64,000 nucleotides of DNA from NCBI RefSeq assembly GCF_029263155.1, contig NZ_JAJCYB010000008.1, positions 1 to 64,000 on the forward strand. The letters run 5' to 3'. This document shows positions 31,673 to 40,089 of this stretch, one piece after another; within the stretch, counting starts at the first letter, position 1, and the number at the start of each line of letters is the position of its first letter. Made by a program: the position numbers and the translations under genes. This DNA comes from Pseudonocardia sp. (GTDB lineage: Bacteria; Actinomycetota; Actinomycetes; Mycobacteriales; Pseudonocardiaceae). The notes beneath the pieces were generated by a model. That model saw only the letters and a list, made by a program, of their open reading frames with translations, was not told where the DNA came from and searched no databases.

Positions 31673-32794
31673 ATGCGCGTCGGCAATCAGGAGATGCTGC
31701 TACCCGCGACGATGGTGGGGAAATACCCGGAACCGCGGTGGTGGAGGGGGCAGGCGTTCGCCCGGTATCCGGGCCGGCCGGGCAAGGTGGTGTTCGACTC
31801 CATCTCCGAAGAGGCCTACGACGACGTCATCCAGTGCATCGCCCGCGACCAGGAGCGCGTCGGCCTCGACATCGTCGCCGACGGCAGGGTGTTCGACGGT
31901 GAGGACTCCTACGGCCAGTTGCTCTACCACTACATCGAACGCCTCACCGGCTACGAGCTCGACGGCCCGAACCTGCCCGTTCCGATCTACAGCATGCTCT
32001 ACGCCCCCACCGTCGTCGGTGAGGTCCGCCGCCGCTACCCGTTCCACCTGGAAACCCTCAAGGCGCTGCGCAAGTCCACGAGCAAGCCGATCAAGATCTC
32101 CTACACCGGTGTCGGTGCCATGACCGCCGCGTCGAACAACCTGCATTACTCCGACATCAGAGAGCTCGGGATGGCGCTGGCCAAGGCCGTCAACGAGGAC
32201 CTCAAGGAGCTCGCCGGGATCGGCGTGGACATCTTCCAGCTCGACGAGTTCGTCTGGCCCTACGGCATGGGCGATTGGGAGATCGACTGCCTCAACGCGG
32301 CGGTCAAGGACGTCGACGCGCAGATCTGGCTGCACGTTTGCTGGGGCAACCTCGGCTCGTCGCCTGCCTACCTGCCCTACGAGGGCGACGAGGCCCACAA
32401 GGACCTCGGCGTCTACGACGTCGCCCGGCGGCCGCGGCACGCCACCGAGACCACCGAGCGGGCGCGCAACATCTTCCCGAAGGTGCTCGGCGCCGACATC
32501 GACGTGCTCAACTACGAGGTGGGCAGGCTCGGGCCCGACGACCTCAAGCCGCTGGTCGACAACAACTGGGACAAGCCGTTCGTGGCCGGTGTGATCGACG
32601 TCAAGCAGGTCACGGTGGAGACCGCTGAGGAGGTGGCCGACCGGATCCGGGCCGTCGCGGAGTACGTCCCGATCGAGCGTCTCGGCGTCACCACCGACTG
32701 CGGCCTGCCGAACCTGAAGCGGTGGATCGCGAAGGCCAAGCTCGCCGCCCTGGTCGAGGGCACCGAGATCGTCCGCGCCGAGCACGGCGGCTGA
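31673..32794 (+). CDS. epoxyalkane:CoM transferase-like protein, copy 2 (long subtype)
   Basis: 373 aa, MetE C-terminal fold. Opens LLPATMVGKYPEPRWWRGQAF. Zinc ligands by family: His/Cys in WLHVCWGNLGSSPAYLP and Cys in VTTDCGLPNLKRWIAK. The EPRWW and HVCWG variants are shared with copy 4 (54867) and separate these two from the shorter copies 1, 3, 5 and 6. ATG with an AGGAGGAGG ribosome-binding site. In EaCoMT, zinc activates the CoM thiol to open the epoxide ring. Ends at two strong hairpins, so the transcript probably stops there. Annotation pipelines would likely call it methionine synthase; the size and missing N-terminal half argue against that. Confidence 0.82.
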   Translation: MRVGNQEMLLPATMVGKYPEPRWWRGQAFARYPGRPGKVVFDSISEEAYDDVIQCIARDQERVGLDIVADGRVFDGEDSYGQLLYHYIERLTGYELDGPNLPVPIYSMLYAPTVVGEVRRRYPFHLETLKALRKSTSKPIKISYTGVGAMTAASNNLHYSDIRELGMALAKAVNEDLKELAGIGVDIFQLDEFVWPYGMGDWEIDCLNAAVKDVDAQIWLHVCWGNLGSSPAYLPYEGDEAHKDLGVYDVARRPRHATETTERARNIFPKVLGADIDVLNYEVGRLGPDDLKPLVDNNWDKPFVAGVIDVKQVTVETAEEVADRIRAVAEYVPIERLGVTTDCGLPNLKRWIAKAKLAALVEGTEIVRAEHGG

Positions 32795-32800
32795 CCTCGC

Positions 32801-32823
32801 GGCGCGCGGGCCTCCCGCGCGCC
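32801..32823 (+). terminator. hairpin terminator
   Basis: GGCGCGCGGG, loop CCT, CCCGCGCGCC: a perfect 10-bp GC stem seven bases after the copy 2 stop. Confidence 0.75.
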
Positions 32824-32854
32824 GCTGCCCCGGCGCTACCCCGGGCGCCAGCGC

Positions 32855-32881
32855 GGGCCCCGACGCACAGCGTCGGGGCCC
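32855..32881. terminator. second hairpin between convergent genes
   Basis: GGGCCCCGACG, loop CACAG, CGTCGGGGCCC: a perfect 11-bp stem between the convergent EaCoMT-like gene and the PucR regulator ending at 32917, likely bidirectional. Confidence 0.8.
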
Positions 32882-32916
32882 GTCGGCTGGGGTCCGGACC
32901 GCAATCATCAGACGGG

Positions 32917-35169
32917 TCAGCCTCGGGCCGTCACCTCGACACCCCGCTCGGCCTCGACGCCCTTTCCCCCGAGCGCGAGGATCTTGCACGCGAGCTGCAC
33001 CCGGAACCGGTCCTCCTGGTCGTCGAGACAGAGCCCGGTGAGGTCACCCACGCGTTGCATCCGGTAGGCCACCGTCCGGTGGTGGATGCACATCAGCGCG
33101 GCGGTGCGCCGGGTGCTGCAGCCGGCCGTCAGGTAGACGTCGAGGGTGCGGGTGAGCTCGGTGCCGCGCTTGGCGTCGTAGTCGAGGAGCGGGCCGAGCT
33201 GGCGGCGGGCGAAGCCGTCGAGGTCCTCCCGGGAGGTGGGGGCGAGCAGGAACTGCAGCACGCCGAGGTCCTCGAAGATTCCCGGCTCGCCGGACTCCGC
33301 GGCGGCCGAGCGGGCCAGCCGGGCCTCGCGCCAGCCCTCGGGGAATCCCGCGACGTGCTTCACCGGCCCGCCGACGCCGACCGCGGCGCTCATCCCGCCG
33401 GGCCACTGGATCGCCGCGAGAGCCCGCGCCAGCCGCCGGGCGGTCACGATCGTCTCGCCGGGGCCGCAGGGAACGACCGCCGCGAACAGGTTCGCCCGCC
33501 GCGCCAGTACCGTGCCGGACGCACCGGCGCCGTCCAGGGCCTGGCCGATGAGCCGAGCGCAGGCGCTGCGTGCCCGTTCGAGGTGCTCGGGATTGCCGCC
33601 GGTCGCTGTGGCGTCGTAGGCCAGGCCGTGCACCATGATCGCCGCCACCCGCGCGGGCAGGGCGAACCCGGTACCGAGGTGCCGCGCCCGCACGCTCGCC
33701 TCGACCGAGTCCGGCAGCCGGCCGTCGAGCAGGTCCCAGACGAACTCCGACTGCAGCCTGCGGGCGGCCGCGACGACCGCCTCCTCCCGCGCCAGCAGCA
33801 ACGCGCTGACCACCGCGGCCTGCTCGGCTGCGAGCCGGTCCCCGGCCGTCGGCGCGGCGTCGAGTACCAGCGCGAGGTGTCCGAAGGCCACCCCCGCTGC
33901 GTGCACCGGAGCCACCAGCAGCCACGATCCGTCGTCCCGCTGGCACACCGTGGGCTCCGGCCCGACGTCCGCGAACGGCAGTTCGAGCGGGACATCGGCG
34001 CGCCGGTCGTTCACCGAGGACGGGGGCCCCAGGGTGCGCCCGTCCTCGGTGACGACCACGGCCACACTGTTGGTCAACCGCCCCACGGTGCGGACGACGG
34101 CGTCCACGTCGCCGCCCTCCATCGCGATCCGGGCGAGCTCGGCGTACATGTGCAGGTCGCGCTCGGCCGCCCGGTGCCGCTCCGTGAGGACGGCATGGGC
34201 GGCCTCCGACCGCTCGGACCGCCTGCGCTCCGTCTCGTGCCGCCCGGCGTTGGCGATGGCGGTCCCGCAGAGCTCGGCGAACGCGGCGAAGAGGCTCTCG
34301 TCCTCGTCGGTGAACGGCTCGCGGCGGCGGCGCCATGCGCACAGCACACCGGTGACCTCGCCGTCCCAGTGCAGCGGAACGGCGATCGCCGAACAGGTCC
34401 CCTCGACGTCGGACAGCGCCATGAACTCCGGTGCCGATCGTGGATCGGTGGAGTAGTCGTCGATACGTTCCGGGCGCCCCGACCGCAGAACCCGCCCCGC
34501 GAGGCCCTGACCCGACCGGATCCGGAGCCGCGCGGTGTCGCGCTTGGTGTTGCCGATCGCGCACCGCATCTCCAGGTACTCACCAGTCGCGTCGCGCAGC
34601 AGCACGCCGGCGATCTCCGCGCGCAGCATCTGGACCACGGCGTCCGCCGTGCACACCAGCACCTCGTCGGGGTCGAGCGAGGCGACCACCCGGGTGGCGA
34701 ACCCCCGCAGGAGCGCGTCCGGGCGCCGGCCACCACCCGCCCAGTTGATCAGCTCGCCGAGGGCCCGCAGCGACTCCAGGTCGGTGTTCTCGAACCCGAT
34801 CGGCGCCGAGCGGGAGACGACGACGTCGGTGCGGGGATCGATCGACACCGCCGCGACCGGCCGACCGTCCACCCAGCCCGCGCCCTCCGGGGGCCGGCGT
34901 TCGAGCATCCCGCCGACGTCGCCTCCTGCCGCGAGTACCACCGGATGCCCGTCCTGCCAGCGCACCACCACGGCCACATCCGCGCCGAGCAGCGGGCGGG
35001 CCGCCCGGATCCCGGCCTCCGCGACCGCGTGCGATCCCTCCGCCGCCGCGGTGGCGATGTCGACGATCACCCGGGGCCATCGCACCCGTCGACGGTGCTC
35101 GCCGCGGAGTTGACGGACCGCCACGGTGACGTCGCGCTCTGCCGATGATCCGCTCGCAAGCTCGCTCAT
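32917..35169 (-). CDS. two-GAF PucR-family transcriptional regulator
   Basis: About 750 aa from ATG 35169 (GTG 35181 possible). A first sensory domain (about 35-150), a second GAF domain (RSGQGLAGRVLRSGRPERID, VPLHWDGEVTGVLCAWRRRR), then a further sensory region, the PucR middle segment (AARRLQSEFVWDLLDGRLPD) and the C-terminal HTH: GTELTRTLDVYLTAGCSTRRTA, HHRTVAYRMQRVGDLTG. It closely resembles the regulator at 37144 in domain order, and the two flank the CoM-dependent reductase gene. A CCGGACATG-type element lies inverted about 93 bp upstream. Probably senses an alkene, epoxide or CoM adduct (inference). Confidence 0.88.
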   Translation of the reverse strand: MSELASGSSAERDVTVAVRQLRGEHRRRVRWPRVIVDIATAAAEGSHAVAEAGIRAARPLLGADVAVVVRWQDGHPVVLAAGGDVGGMLERRPPEGAGWVDGRPVAAVSIDPRTDVVVSRSAPIGFENTDLESLRALGELINWAGGGRRPDALLRGFATRVVASLDPDEVLVCTADAVVQMLRAEIAGVLLRDATGEYLEMRCAIGNTKRDTARLRIRSGQGLAGRVLRSGRPERIDDYSTDPRSAPEFMALSDVEGTCSAIAVPLHWDGEVTGVLCAWRRRREPFTDEDESLFAAFAELCGTAIANAGRHETERRRSERSEAAHAVLTERHRAAERDLHMYAELARIAMEGGDVDAVVRTVGRLTNSVAVVVTEDGRTLGPPSSVNDRRADVPLELPFADVGPEPTVCQRDDGSWLLVAPVHAAGVAFGHLALVLDAAPTAGDRLAAEQAAVVSALLLAREEAVVAAARRLQSEFVWDLLDGRLPDSVEASVRARHLGTGFALPARVAAIMVHGLAYDATATGGNPEHLERARSACARLIGQALDGAGASGTVLARRANLFAAVVPCGPGETIVTARRLARALAAIQWPGGMSAAVGVGGPVKHVAGFPEGWREARLARSAAAESGEPGIFEDLGVLQFLLAPTSREDLDGFARRQLGPLLDYDAKRGTELTRTLDVYLTAGCSTRRTAALMCIHHRTVAYRMQRVGDLTGLCLDDQEDRFRVQLACKILALGGKGVEAERGVEVTARG

Positions 35170-35181
35170 GTGCGCCCACAC

Positions 35182-35518
35182 CCTCGTGCTCGACGGGTGC
35201 GCTGTGACGCCCGTCTCGATGCGCCGTTGGGCCAGTGAACCACCGGCGGCGTGGGCCGGGGCATGTCCGGACGGTCAAACTTCGGGCCGTTTCCTGTCCC
35301 GGTGGCGCAGTCAGGGCTCGGGCCGCCCAGCCGATGCCGATCACCGAGACGGTTCCGGCGGGCTGATCGCCACGTCGGCCGGGTCGCCGAGGTTGGCGTC
35401 CAGCAGTTGTCCAGGGACGATAACGAACAGTCCACATCTCATCCTGCTAGATGACGTTCCAGCGGACGTCCAGCCTTATCGTCGACGCACGAGCTGGAGC
35501 GATGAGGACGGTGGGCAC
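35182..35518. promoter_or_regulatory. divergent promoter region upstream of the CoM reductase
   Basis: 337 bp without a gene. Contains the inverted element at 35262-35280 facing the regulator, and GTTGTCC-A-GGGACG around 35406-35418 facing the reductase gene. A partly AT-rich stretch (AACGAACAGTCCACATCTC, 35423-35441) could be a promoter. No small reading frame stands out. Confidence 0.4.
35262..35280 (-). promoter_or_regulatory. candidate operator element (CCGGACATG family), inverted
   Basis: On the minus strand it reads GTTTGACCGTCCGGACATG, followed by CC. It faces the PucR regulator gene. Confidence 0.45.
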
Positions 35519-37090
35519 GTGGATATCCGGGACATGCATCTCAACCTCGGTGAGTGGAACGAGCTGATCGAGCGATCCCTCGCCGATCCCGACTCCGAAC
35601 CGATCCTGAACCTCGAACGCGACGAGGACCCCGTCTACGACGCGGTGTTCGTCGGCGGCGGGGCGGGCGGGCGGTTCGGCGCGGCGTACATGAAGGCGAT
35701 GGGCGGCCGGCCGCTGATCATCGACGCGTGGCCGTTCCTCGGCGGGTCGTGCCCGCACCAGGCCTGCGTGCCGCACCACCTGTTCTCCGAGGCCGCCGAG
35801 GAGCTGGACCGGGCCCGGTGGTTCTCCGACGAGCTGTTCTACCCGAAGTTCGACGCGTCCCGCGCCAGCATCCTGGAGATGGTGAAGCTGTTCCTGGCCG
35901 GTCGCGGCAGCGCGCACGCGTTCATGAACTGGCAGACGAAGGAGCAGCTCGAGGTCGAGTACGTCCTCAACGCCCGCGCGACGATCATCGACAAGAACAC
36001 CGTGCAGGCCGCCGGAAAGACGTTCAAGGCGAAGAACCTGGTGCTCGGCATGGGCGCCCGCCCGATCGACATCGACATCCCCGGCCTGGACCTCCACGGC
36101 GTCTTCGACTTCGTCAGCCTCGTCGAGGAGCTCGACTACGAGCCCACCCGTTGCGTGATCATCGGCGGCAGCAAGGTCGCCATGGAGTACGGCGCGTTCT
36201 TCCACGCCACCGGCTGCGACACGACGATCGTCTCGCGCTCGCAGCTGATGCGGACCAAGGCGCTGCACCACGTCGACGAGGACCTGCGCCAGTACGTGGT
36301 TGGCGGCATGCGCAAGCGAGGCATGGAGATCCTGGAGGGCGCCCACCCCGTCTCGGTGAACGGCGACGAGCGCGTGCGGAGCGTCACCGTCCGGCTGGAG
36401 TCGGGCGAGGAGATCGACATCGAAACCGACTTCGTGTTCATGGGCACCGGCGAGCGCCCGAACACCGCGCACGCGCAGGACGTGCTCGGCATCGAGGTCA
36501 ACGACTACGGCCGGGTGATCGCCAACAAGCGGATGCAGACCAACGTCCCCGGCGTCTACGCGATCGGCGACATGATCGACGGCCCGATGGAGATGTTCAA
36601 GGCCCGCAAGTCCGGCGTCACCGCGTCGCGCAACATCATGGGCGAGGACCTGGAGTTCGACTTCTCCGAGTACCCGGACTTCCTGCACACCACCTACGAG
36701 GTCACCTGGGTCGGGCTCACCGAGGAGGAGGCCAAGGCCGCCCTCGACGAGGTGATCATCATCCAGATGCCGCCGTACGTGGAGGGCCTGGACACGCCGA
36801 ACCTGCCGCTGCCCTGCGCCGAGGGCACCATGCTCTACGCGTTCAGCAAGCCGGAGCTGTCCGGCTTCCAGAAGCTCGTCATCGACGGCGCCACCCGCAA
36901 GGTGGTGGGCGCGCACCACGTCGGCTACGGGGCGAAGGACGCGTTCCAGTACCTCGACTACCTCATCCACCGCCCCGAGGGCCTGACCATCGACACTCTG
37001 GGCTGGATGAACGAGCTGTTCCTCAACCCGGAGCACTTCGTGCAGCTCTCGCGCCTGCGGGCGGGCAAGTCGAAGCTGATCCACCTCTGA
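35519..37090 (+). CDS. xecC: 2-oxopropyl-CoM reductase (carboxylating), 2-KPCC
   Basis: About 523 aa from GTG 35519 (GAGGA ten bases upstream; ATG 35534 also possible). FAD disulfide oxidoreductase that reductively cleaves 2-ketopropyl-CoM and carboxylates the product to acetoacetate. Diagnostic features: redox Cys pair in GGSCPHQACVPHH, FAD motif VFVGGGAGGRFG whose Arg corresponds to the sulfonate anchor of the known enzyme, AFMNWQTKEQ and GPMEMFKARKSG (Met and second sulfonate Arg), and the C-terminal LFLNPEHFVQLSRLRAG, where Phe and His replace the usual His-Glu pair of disulfide reductases. These residues point to CoM as the thiol used here. Flanked by two related PucR regulators. Confidence 0.95.
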   Translation: MDIRDMHLNLGEWNELIERSLADPDSEPILNLERDEDPVYDAVFVGGGAGGRFGAAYMKAMGGRPLIIDAWPFLGGSCPHQACVPHHLFSEAAEELDRARWFSDELFYPKFDASRASILEMVKLFLAGRGSAHAFMNWQTKEQLEVEYVLNARATIIDKNTVQAAGKTFKAKNLVLGMGARPIDIDIPGLDLHGVFDFVSLVEELDYEPTRCVIIGGSKVAMEYGAFFHATGCDTTIVSRSQLMRTKALHHVDEDLRQYVVGGMRKRGMEILEGAHPVSVNGDERVRSVTVRLESGEEIDIETDFVFMGTGERPNTAHAQDVLGIEVNDYGRVIANKRMQTNVPGVYAIGDMIDGPMEMFKARKSGVTASRNIMGEDLEFDFSEYPDFLHTTYEVTWVGLTEEEAKAALDEVIIIQMPPYVEGLDTPNLPLPCAEGTMLYAFSKPELSGFQKLVIDGATRKVVGAHHVGYGAKDAFQYLDYLIHRPEGLTIDTLGWMNELFLNPEHFVQLSRLRAGKSKLIHL

Positions 37091-37143
37091 GCCCCGCGTC
37101 GGGCGAGGCACACCGACCGGCCACCGTGCACGCGAGAGGACCC

Positions 37144-39363
37144 GTGCGCGGTGGCCGTCCCATGCACGGCCCTGAACTGTCGACCCCTGACCTGTCGCGG
37201 CGGCAGCCGGACGACCAGGATGGTCCGGTGGCCGCCGACGGATCCGCCGAGTGGGCCACCACCTGCCTGCAGATCCTCGAGTCAGGCGCCGAGGGTGCCG
37301 ACCGCGTGTTCGCGCTGCTCGCAGGCGCCGCCCGCAGGCTGACCGGCGCCGACGGCGCGAGCGTCGTCCACTGGCAGCCGACGGGTCCGGCGCCGCTTGC
37401 CGTCAGCGGTGCCGCGCTGCCGCTGCCTGCCCGCCGGATCGCCGAGGGCGTCACCGCTGCGGCCGACAGGTCGGTGGCCTCGTTCGTGGTGCGCGGTGAG
37501 ACCGATCTGGTCGTGTGGTGGGGCGGCGGCGACACGCCGAGCGCGGAGCGCCTGGAGGAGCTGCGGCTGCTCGCCGCGCTCGCCGCGGCGGCGTCCCGGC
37601 GGGCCCGCGCGGCCCTGTCATCGCTCTACGGCGTCGCCCGGCAGCTGCTCGCCTCGGTCGATCGCGAAGAGATGCTGCTCGGCCTCGCGACGGCCACCGC
37701 GGACGTACTGGGTGCCGAGATCGCCGGGGTCTTCCTCGCCACCCCCGACGGATCGGGGGTGGAGGCCAAGGCCGTGGTGGGCAACCGGTCGATCGGCACC
37801 GCGCGGCTGCGGCTGGCCAGGGGCGAGAGCATGGTCGGGCATATCTTCGAGAGCGGCGAGGTCTACCGCTCCGACGACTGGACGACCGATCCCGTCATCA
37901 GCCAGGCGCTGGTCCCGATCGCCACCGTCGAGGGCACGCAGGGCGCGATCGGGGCACCGATGCGGGTCGACGGCACGACGTCCGGCGTGCTCGCGGCCTG
38001 GCGGCGCAGGCGGTCGCACTTCACCGACGACGACGTCGAGCTGATCGGCACACTGGCCGACCTCGCCGCGCTCGGCGTGCAGCGCACGCTCGCCGAGGAA
38101 CGCCTGCGGCAGCTCTCGGACCAGTTGCTGACGGCGAACGACGAGCTGTCGCAACGGTACGACGACGCCAGGCAGACCCTCGACATCCACCAGCGGCTCG
38201 TCCGGTTGGTGGCCGACGGCGCCGACCTGGAGTCGGTGGTGGAAGCGCTGCACGGCATCACCGACCAGGAGGTCCGGTTCGCGGGCGTCGAGGGCACCTC
38301 CGTCGGGTCCGGCGGCCGGCTCGAAGCGCTGCTGGCCATGCCCCGGACGAGGGAACCGCAGCAGCTCGGCGCCGAGGCGGTGCTGCTCGGCCCGGACGCC
38401 GCGGGCCGGCACGCGATCTCGGTGACGGTGCGGTCCGCGGCGCTGCGCTGGGGTGAGCTGGCCGTCGCCACCCGGTTGCCGGTCGCGACCCGGGACGTGG
38501 TCGCAACCGAGCAGGCCGCGGTGGCGTGTGCGCTGCTGCTGTCCCAGCGCGACGCCGTGGCCGGGGCCGGGCGGCGGTTGGAGTCGGAGTTCGTCTGGGA
38601 CCTGCTCGACGGCCGCATCGTCGACGGGGCGGACGCGATGGTGCGCTCCCGCCAGCTGGCCCGCGAGCTGCCGGCCCCGGCGCGGGTGATCCTGATGTCC
38701 GCGACCGGTACCCGAGTCGGCTCGCCGGAGGGCGTCGAACGCCTTCGCACGGAGCTGACCCGGCGCACCGCACGCCTGCTGGCGGGCCACGGGGTGCACG
38801 CCCCGATGGGCTGGCGCGGCGAGACACTGGCCGTGCTCGTCCCGGACCGGGCACCCGACGTCGCCCGCCGGTGGGGCCACGAGCTCTGTGCGCTGGGCCC
38901 CGAGCTGGACCGGGAGCTCTCCCTCGGCGTCAGCGCGCCCGTCCAGACCATCTCGCAGTACCTGGTCGCCGGGCGCCAGGCAGGCTACGCGAAGGCGGCG
39001 ACCCGTCCGCCGGACGCACCCGTCGCGGTGTTCGAGGATCTCGGCGCCGTGCAGTTCCTCCTGGAACCCGCACACGGCGAGGACCTGGACCGCTACGCGG
39101 AGCAGCAGCTCGGCGTGCTGCTCGCCTACGACCGCGACCACGACGCCGACCTGGTCAACACCCTGCGCGCCTACCTGCGGTGCGACGGCCACGTGCAGCG
39201 CGCCGCCGGGTCGCTCTCCATCCACCCGAAGACGATGAGCTACCGGCTCGGCCGGATCGAGGCACTGACCGGCATCACGGTGGCCAGGCAGGAGGACCGC
39301 TTCAACGCCCAGATGGCGCTGGAGATCCTGGACATGCGGGCAGGGCGCCCCGATCCCGGCTGA
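37144..39363 (+). CDS. two-GAF PucR-family transcriptional regulator
   Basis: About 739 aa from GTG 37144 (GAGAGGA just upstream; ATG 37162 is the alternative). Domain order as in the regulator at 32917: N-terminal sensory region, GAF (ARGESMVGHIFESGEVYRSD, MRVDGTTSGVLAAWRRRRSH), a second sensory region, GRRLESEFVWDLLDGRIVDG and the PucR HTH (DLVNTLRAYLRCDGHVQRAA, HPKTMSYRLGRIEALTGI). Follows the 2-KPCC gene by 53 bp on the same strand, so likely co-transcribed with it, and converges on the monooxygenase operon. Clearly a paralogue of the 32917 regulator. Confidence 0.9.
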   Translation: MRGGRPMHGPELSTPDLSRRQPDDQDGPVAADGSAEWATTCLQILESGAEGADRVFALLAGAARRLTGADGASVVHWQPTGPAPLAVSGAALPLPARRIAEGVTAAADRSVASFVVRGETDLVVWWGGGDTPSAERLEELRLLAALAAAASRRARAALSSLYGVARQLLASVDREEMLLGLATATADVLGAEIAGVFLATPDGSGVEAKAVVGNRSIGTARLRLARGESMVGHIFESGEVYRSDDWTTDPVISQALVPIATVEGTQGAIGAPMRVDGTTSGVLAAWRRRRSHFTDDDVELIGTLADLAALGVQRTLAEERLRQLSDQLLTANDELSQRYDDARQTLDIHQRLVRLVADGADLESVVEALHGITDQEVRFAGVEGTSVGSGGRLEALLAMPRTREPQQLGAEAVLLGPDAAGRHAISVTVRSAALRWGELAVATRLPVATRDVVATEQAAVACALLLSQRDAVAGAGRRLESEFVWDLLDGRIVDGADAMVRSRQLARELPAPARVILMSATGTRVGSPEGVERLRTELTRRTARLLAGHGVHAPMGWRGETLAVLVPDRAPDVARRWGHELCALGPELDRELSLGVSAPVQTISQYLVAGRQAGYAKAATRPPDAPVAVFEDLGAVQFLLEPAHGEDLDRYAEQQLGVLLAYDRDHDADLVNTLRAYLRCDGHVQRAAGSLSIHPKTMSYRLGRIEALTGITVARQEDRFNAQMALEILDMRAGRPDPG

Positions 39364-39372
39364 CGCCGGCCG

Positions 39373-39699
39373 TCAGAGGGTGAACCCGATCGCCTGCAGC
39401 TGCTCGCGGCCGTCCTCGGTGATCCGGGCCGGCGTCCACGCCGGGCGCCAGACCCAGCGAACCTCGTAGGCGGTCAGGATCGGGCCGAGTGCTGTCCGGA
39501 TCTGGTCCTCGATCACCCCGGTGAGCGGGCAGGCCGGCGAGGTCAGCGTCATGGTGAGGACGGCAGGGGCCCCCGCGAGGTCCAGCTCGTAGACGAACCC
39601 GAGGTCGACGACGTTGACCCCGAGGTCGGGGTCGATCACCTCCCGCAGCGCCTCCAGAACGATGGCCTCCGAGACCTCGACCGCCTGTACTGCTGTCAT
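39373..39699 (-). CDS. MIP18/PaaD/SufT-like (DUF59) protein
   Basis: 108 aa. Motifs LREVIDPDLGVNVVDLGFVY and LTSPACPLTGVIEDQI (the conserved Cys of the family) are typical; the end (VRWVWRPAWTPARITEDGRE) resembles PaaD-like proteins. The family helps assemble or deliver Fe-S clusters or metals. ATG at 39699 with GGAGG; it overlaps the stop of the L22-like gene (ATGA). Last gene of the monooxygenase operon, suggesting help in maturing the Rieske cluster or the diiron site (inference). Confidence 0.88.
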   Translation of the reverse strand: MTAVQAVEVSEAIVLEALREVIDPDLGVNVVDLGFVYELDLAGAPAVLTMTLTSPACPLTGVIEDQIRTALGPILTAYEVRWVWRPAWTPARITEDGREQLQAIGFTL

Positions 39700-40076
39700 C
39701 CGACCGTACCTCCTCCGTCGTACGCCGCTACCCGTAGCTCCACCCGGATCCGGGTCGTCTCCGTCGTGATCCAGGTGGCCAGGCCGTGTGCCTTCCGGCG
39801 CACCCTGACGACCGGCTCGCCGTCCCCGATCTCGCCGCCGTGCAGCACCCAGTCCCCCGCCGGTGATCCGAACCGGTGCGCCGCAGCCGACACCGCACCC
39901 TGCACGACCCGCGCGACGGGCTCGCACGTGGCGGCGCCCTGGCGGGTCAGCACCGCCAGTGCCTCGGCTGCGGACATCCCGTGAACCCGGTCGAGCGCCC
40001 GCGCCGCCGCGGCCTTGGCGATCCGGGCCTGCGGCGCCTCGGCGACGACGAGCCCCGGTCCGATGTTGATCTCCAC
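39696..40076 (-). CDS. divergent ribosomal protein L22-like (uL22-fold) protein in the monooxygenase operon
   Basis: 126 aa from GTG 40076 with GGGGAGGA upstream. The middle aligns with uL22: ARALDRVHGMSAAEALAVLT against the V-S-x-A-L-x-x-L-T helix, then VARVVQGAVSAAAHRFG against the V-x-x-A-x-x-x-A-x-H-x-x-G helix. The C-terminal VRVRRKAHGLATWITTETTR matches the PRAKGRADRI...T-S-H-I strand region. The basic rRNA-contacting residues are largely missing, so it is unlikely to be a ribosomal subunit. Lies between the reductase and the DUF59 gene, translationally coupled to both. A scaffold or assembly role in the oxygenase is my inference. Confidence 0.75.
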   Translation of the reverse strand: MEINIGPGLVVAEAPQARIAKAAAARALDRVHGMSAAEALAVLTRQGAATCEPVARVVQGAVSAAAHRFGSPAGDWVLHGGEIGDGEPVVRVRRKAHGLATWITTETTRIRVELRVAAYDGGGTVG

Positions 40077-40089
40077 CGCGTCCTCCCCG

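Noticed and set aside
35554..39363. A 1269-residue open frame covering the 2-KPCC gene
   Set aside because: The first 500 residues are an Arg/Pro-rich shifted reading of 2-KPCC. Only the part from about 37144 (PucR regulator) is genuine.
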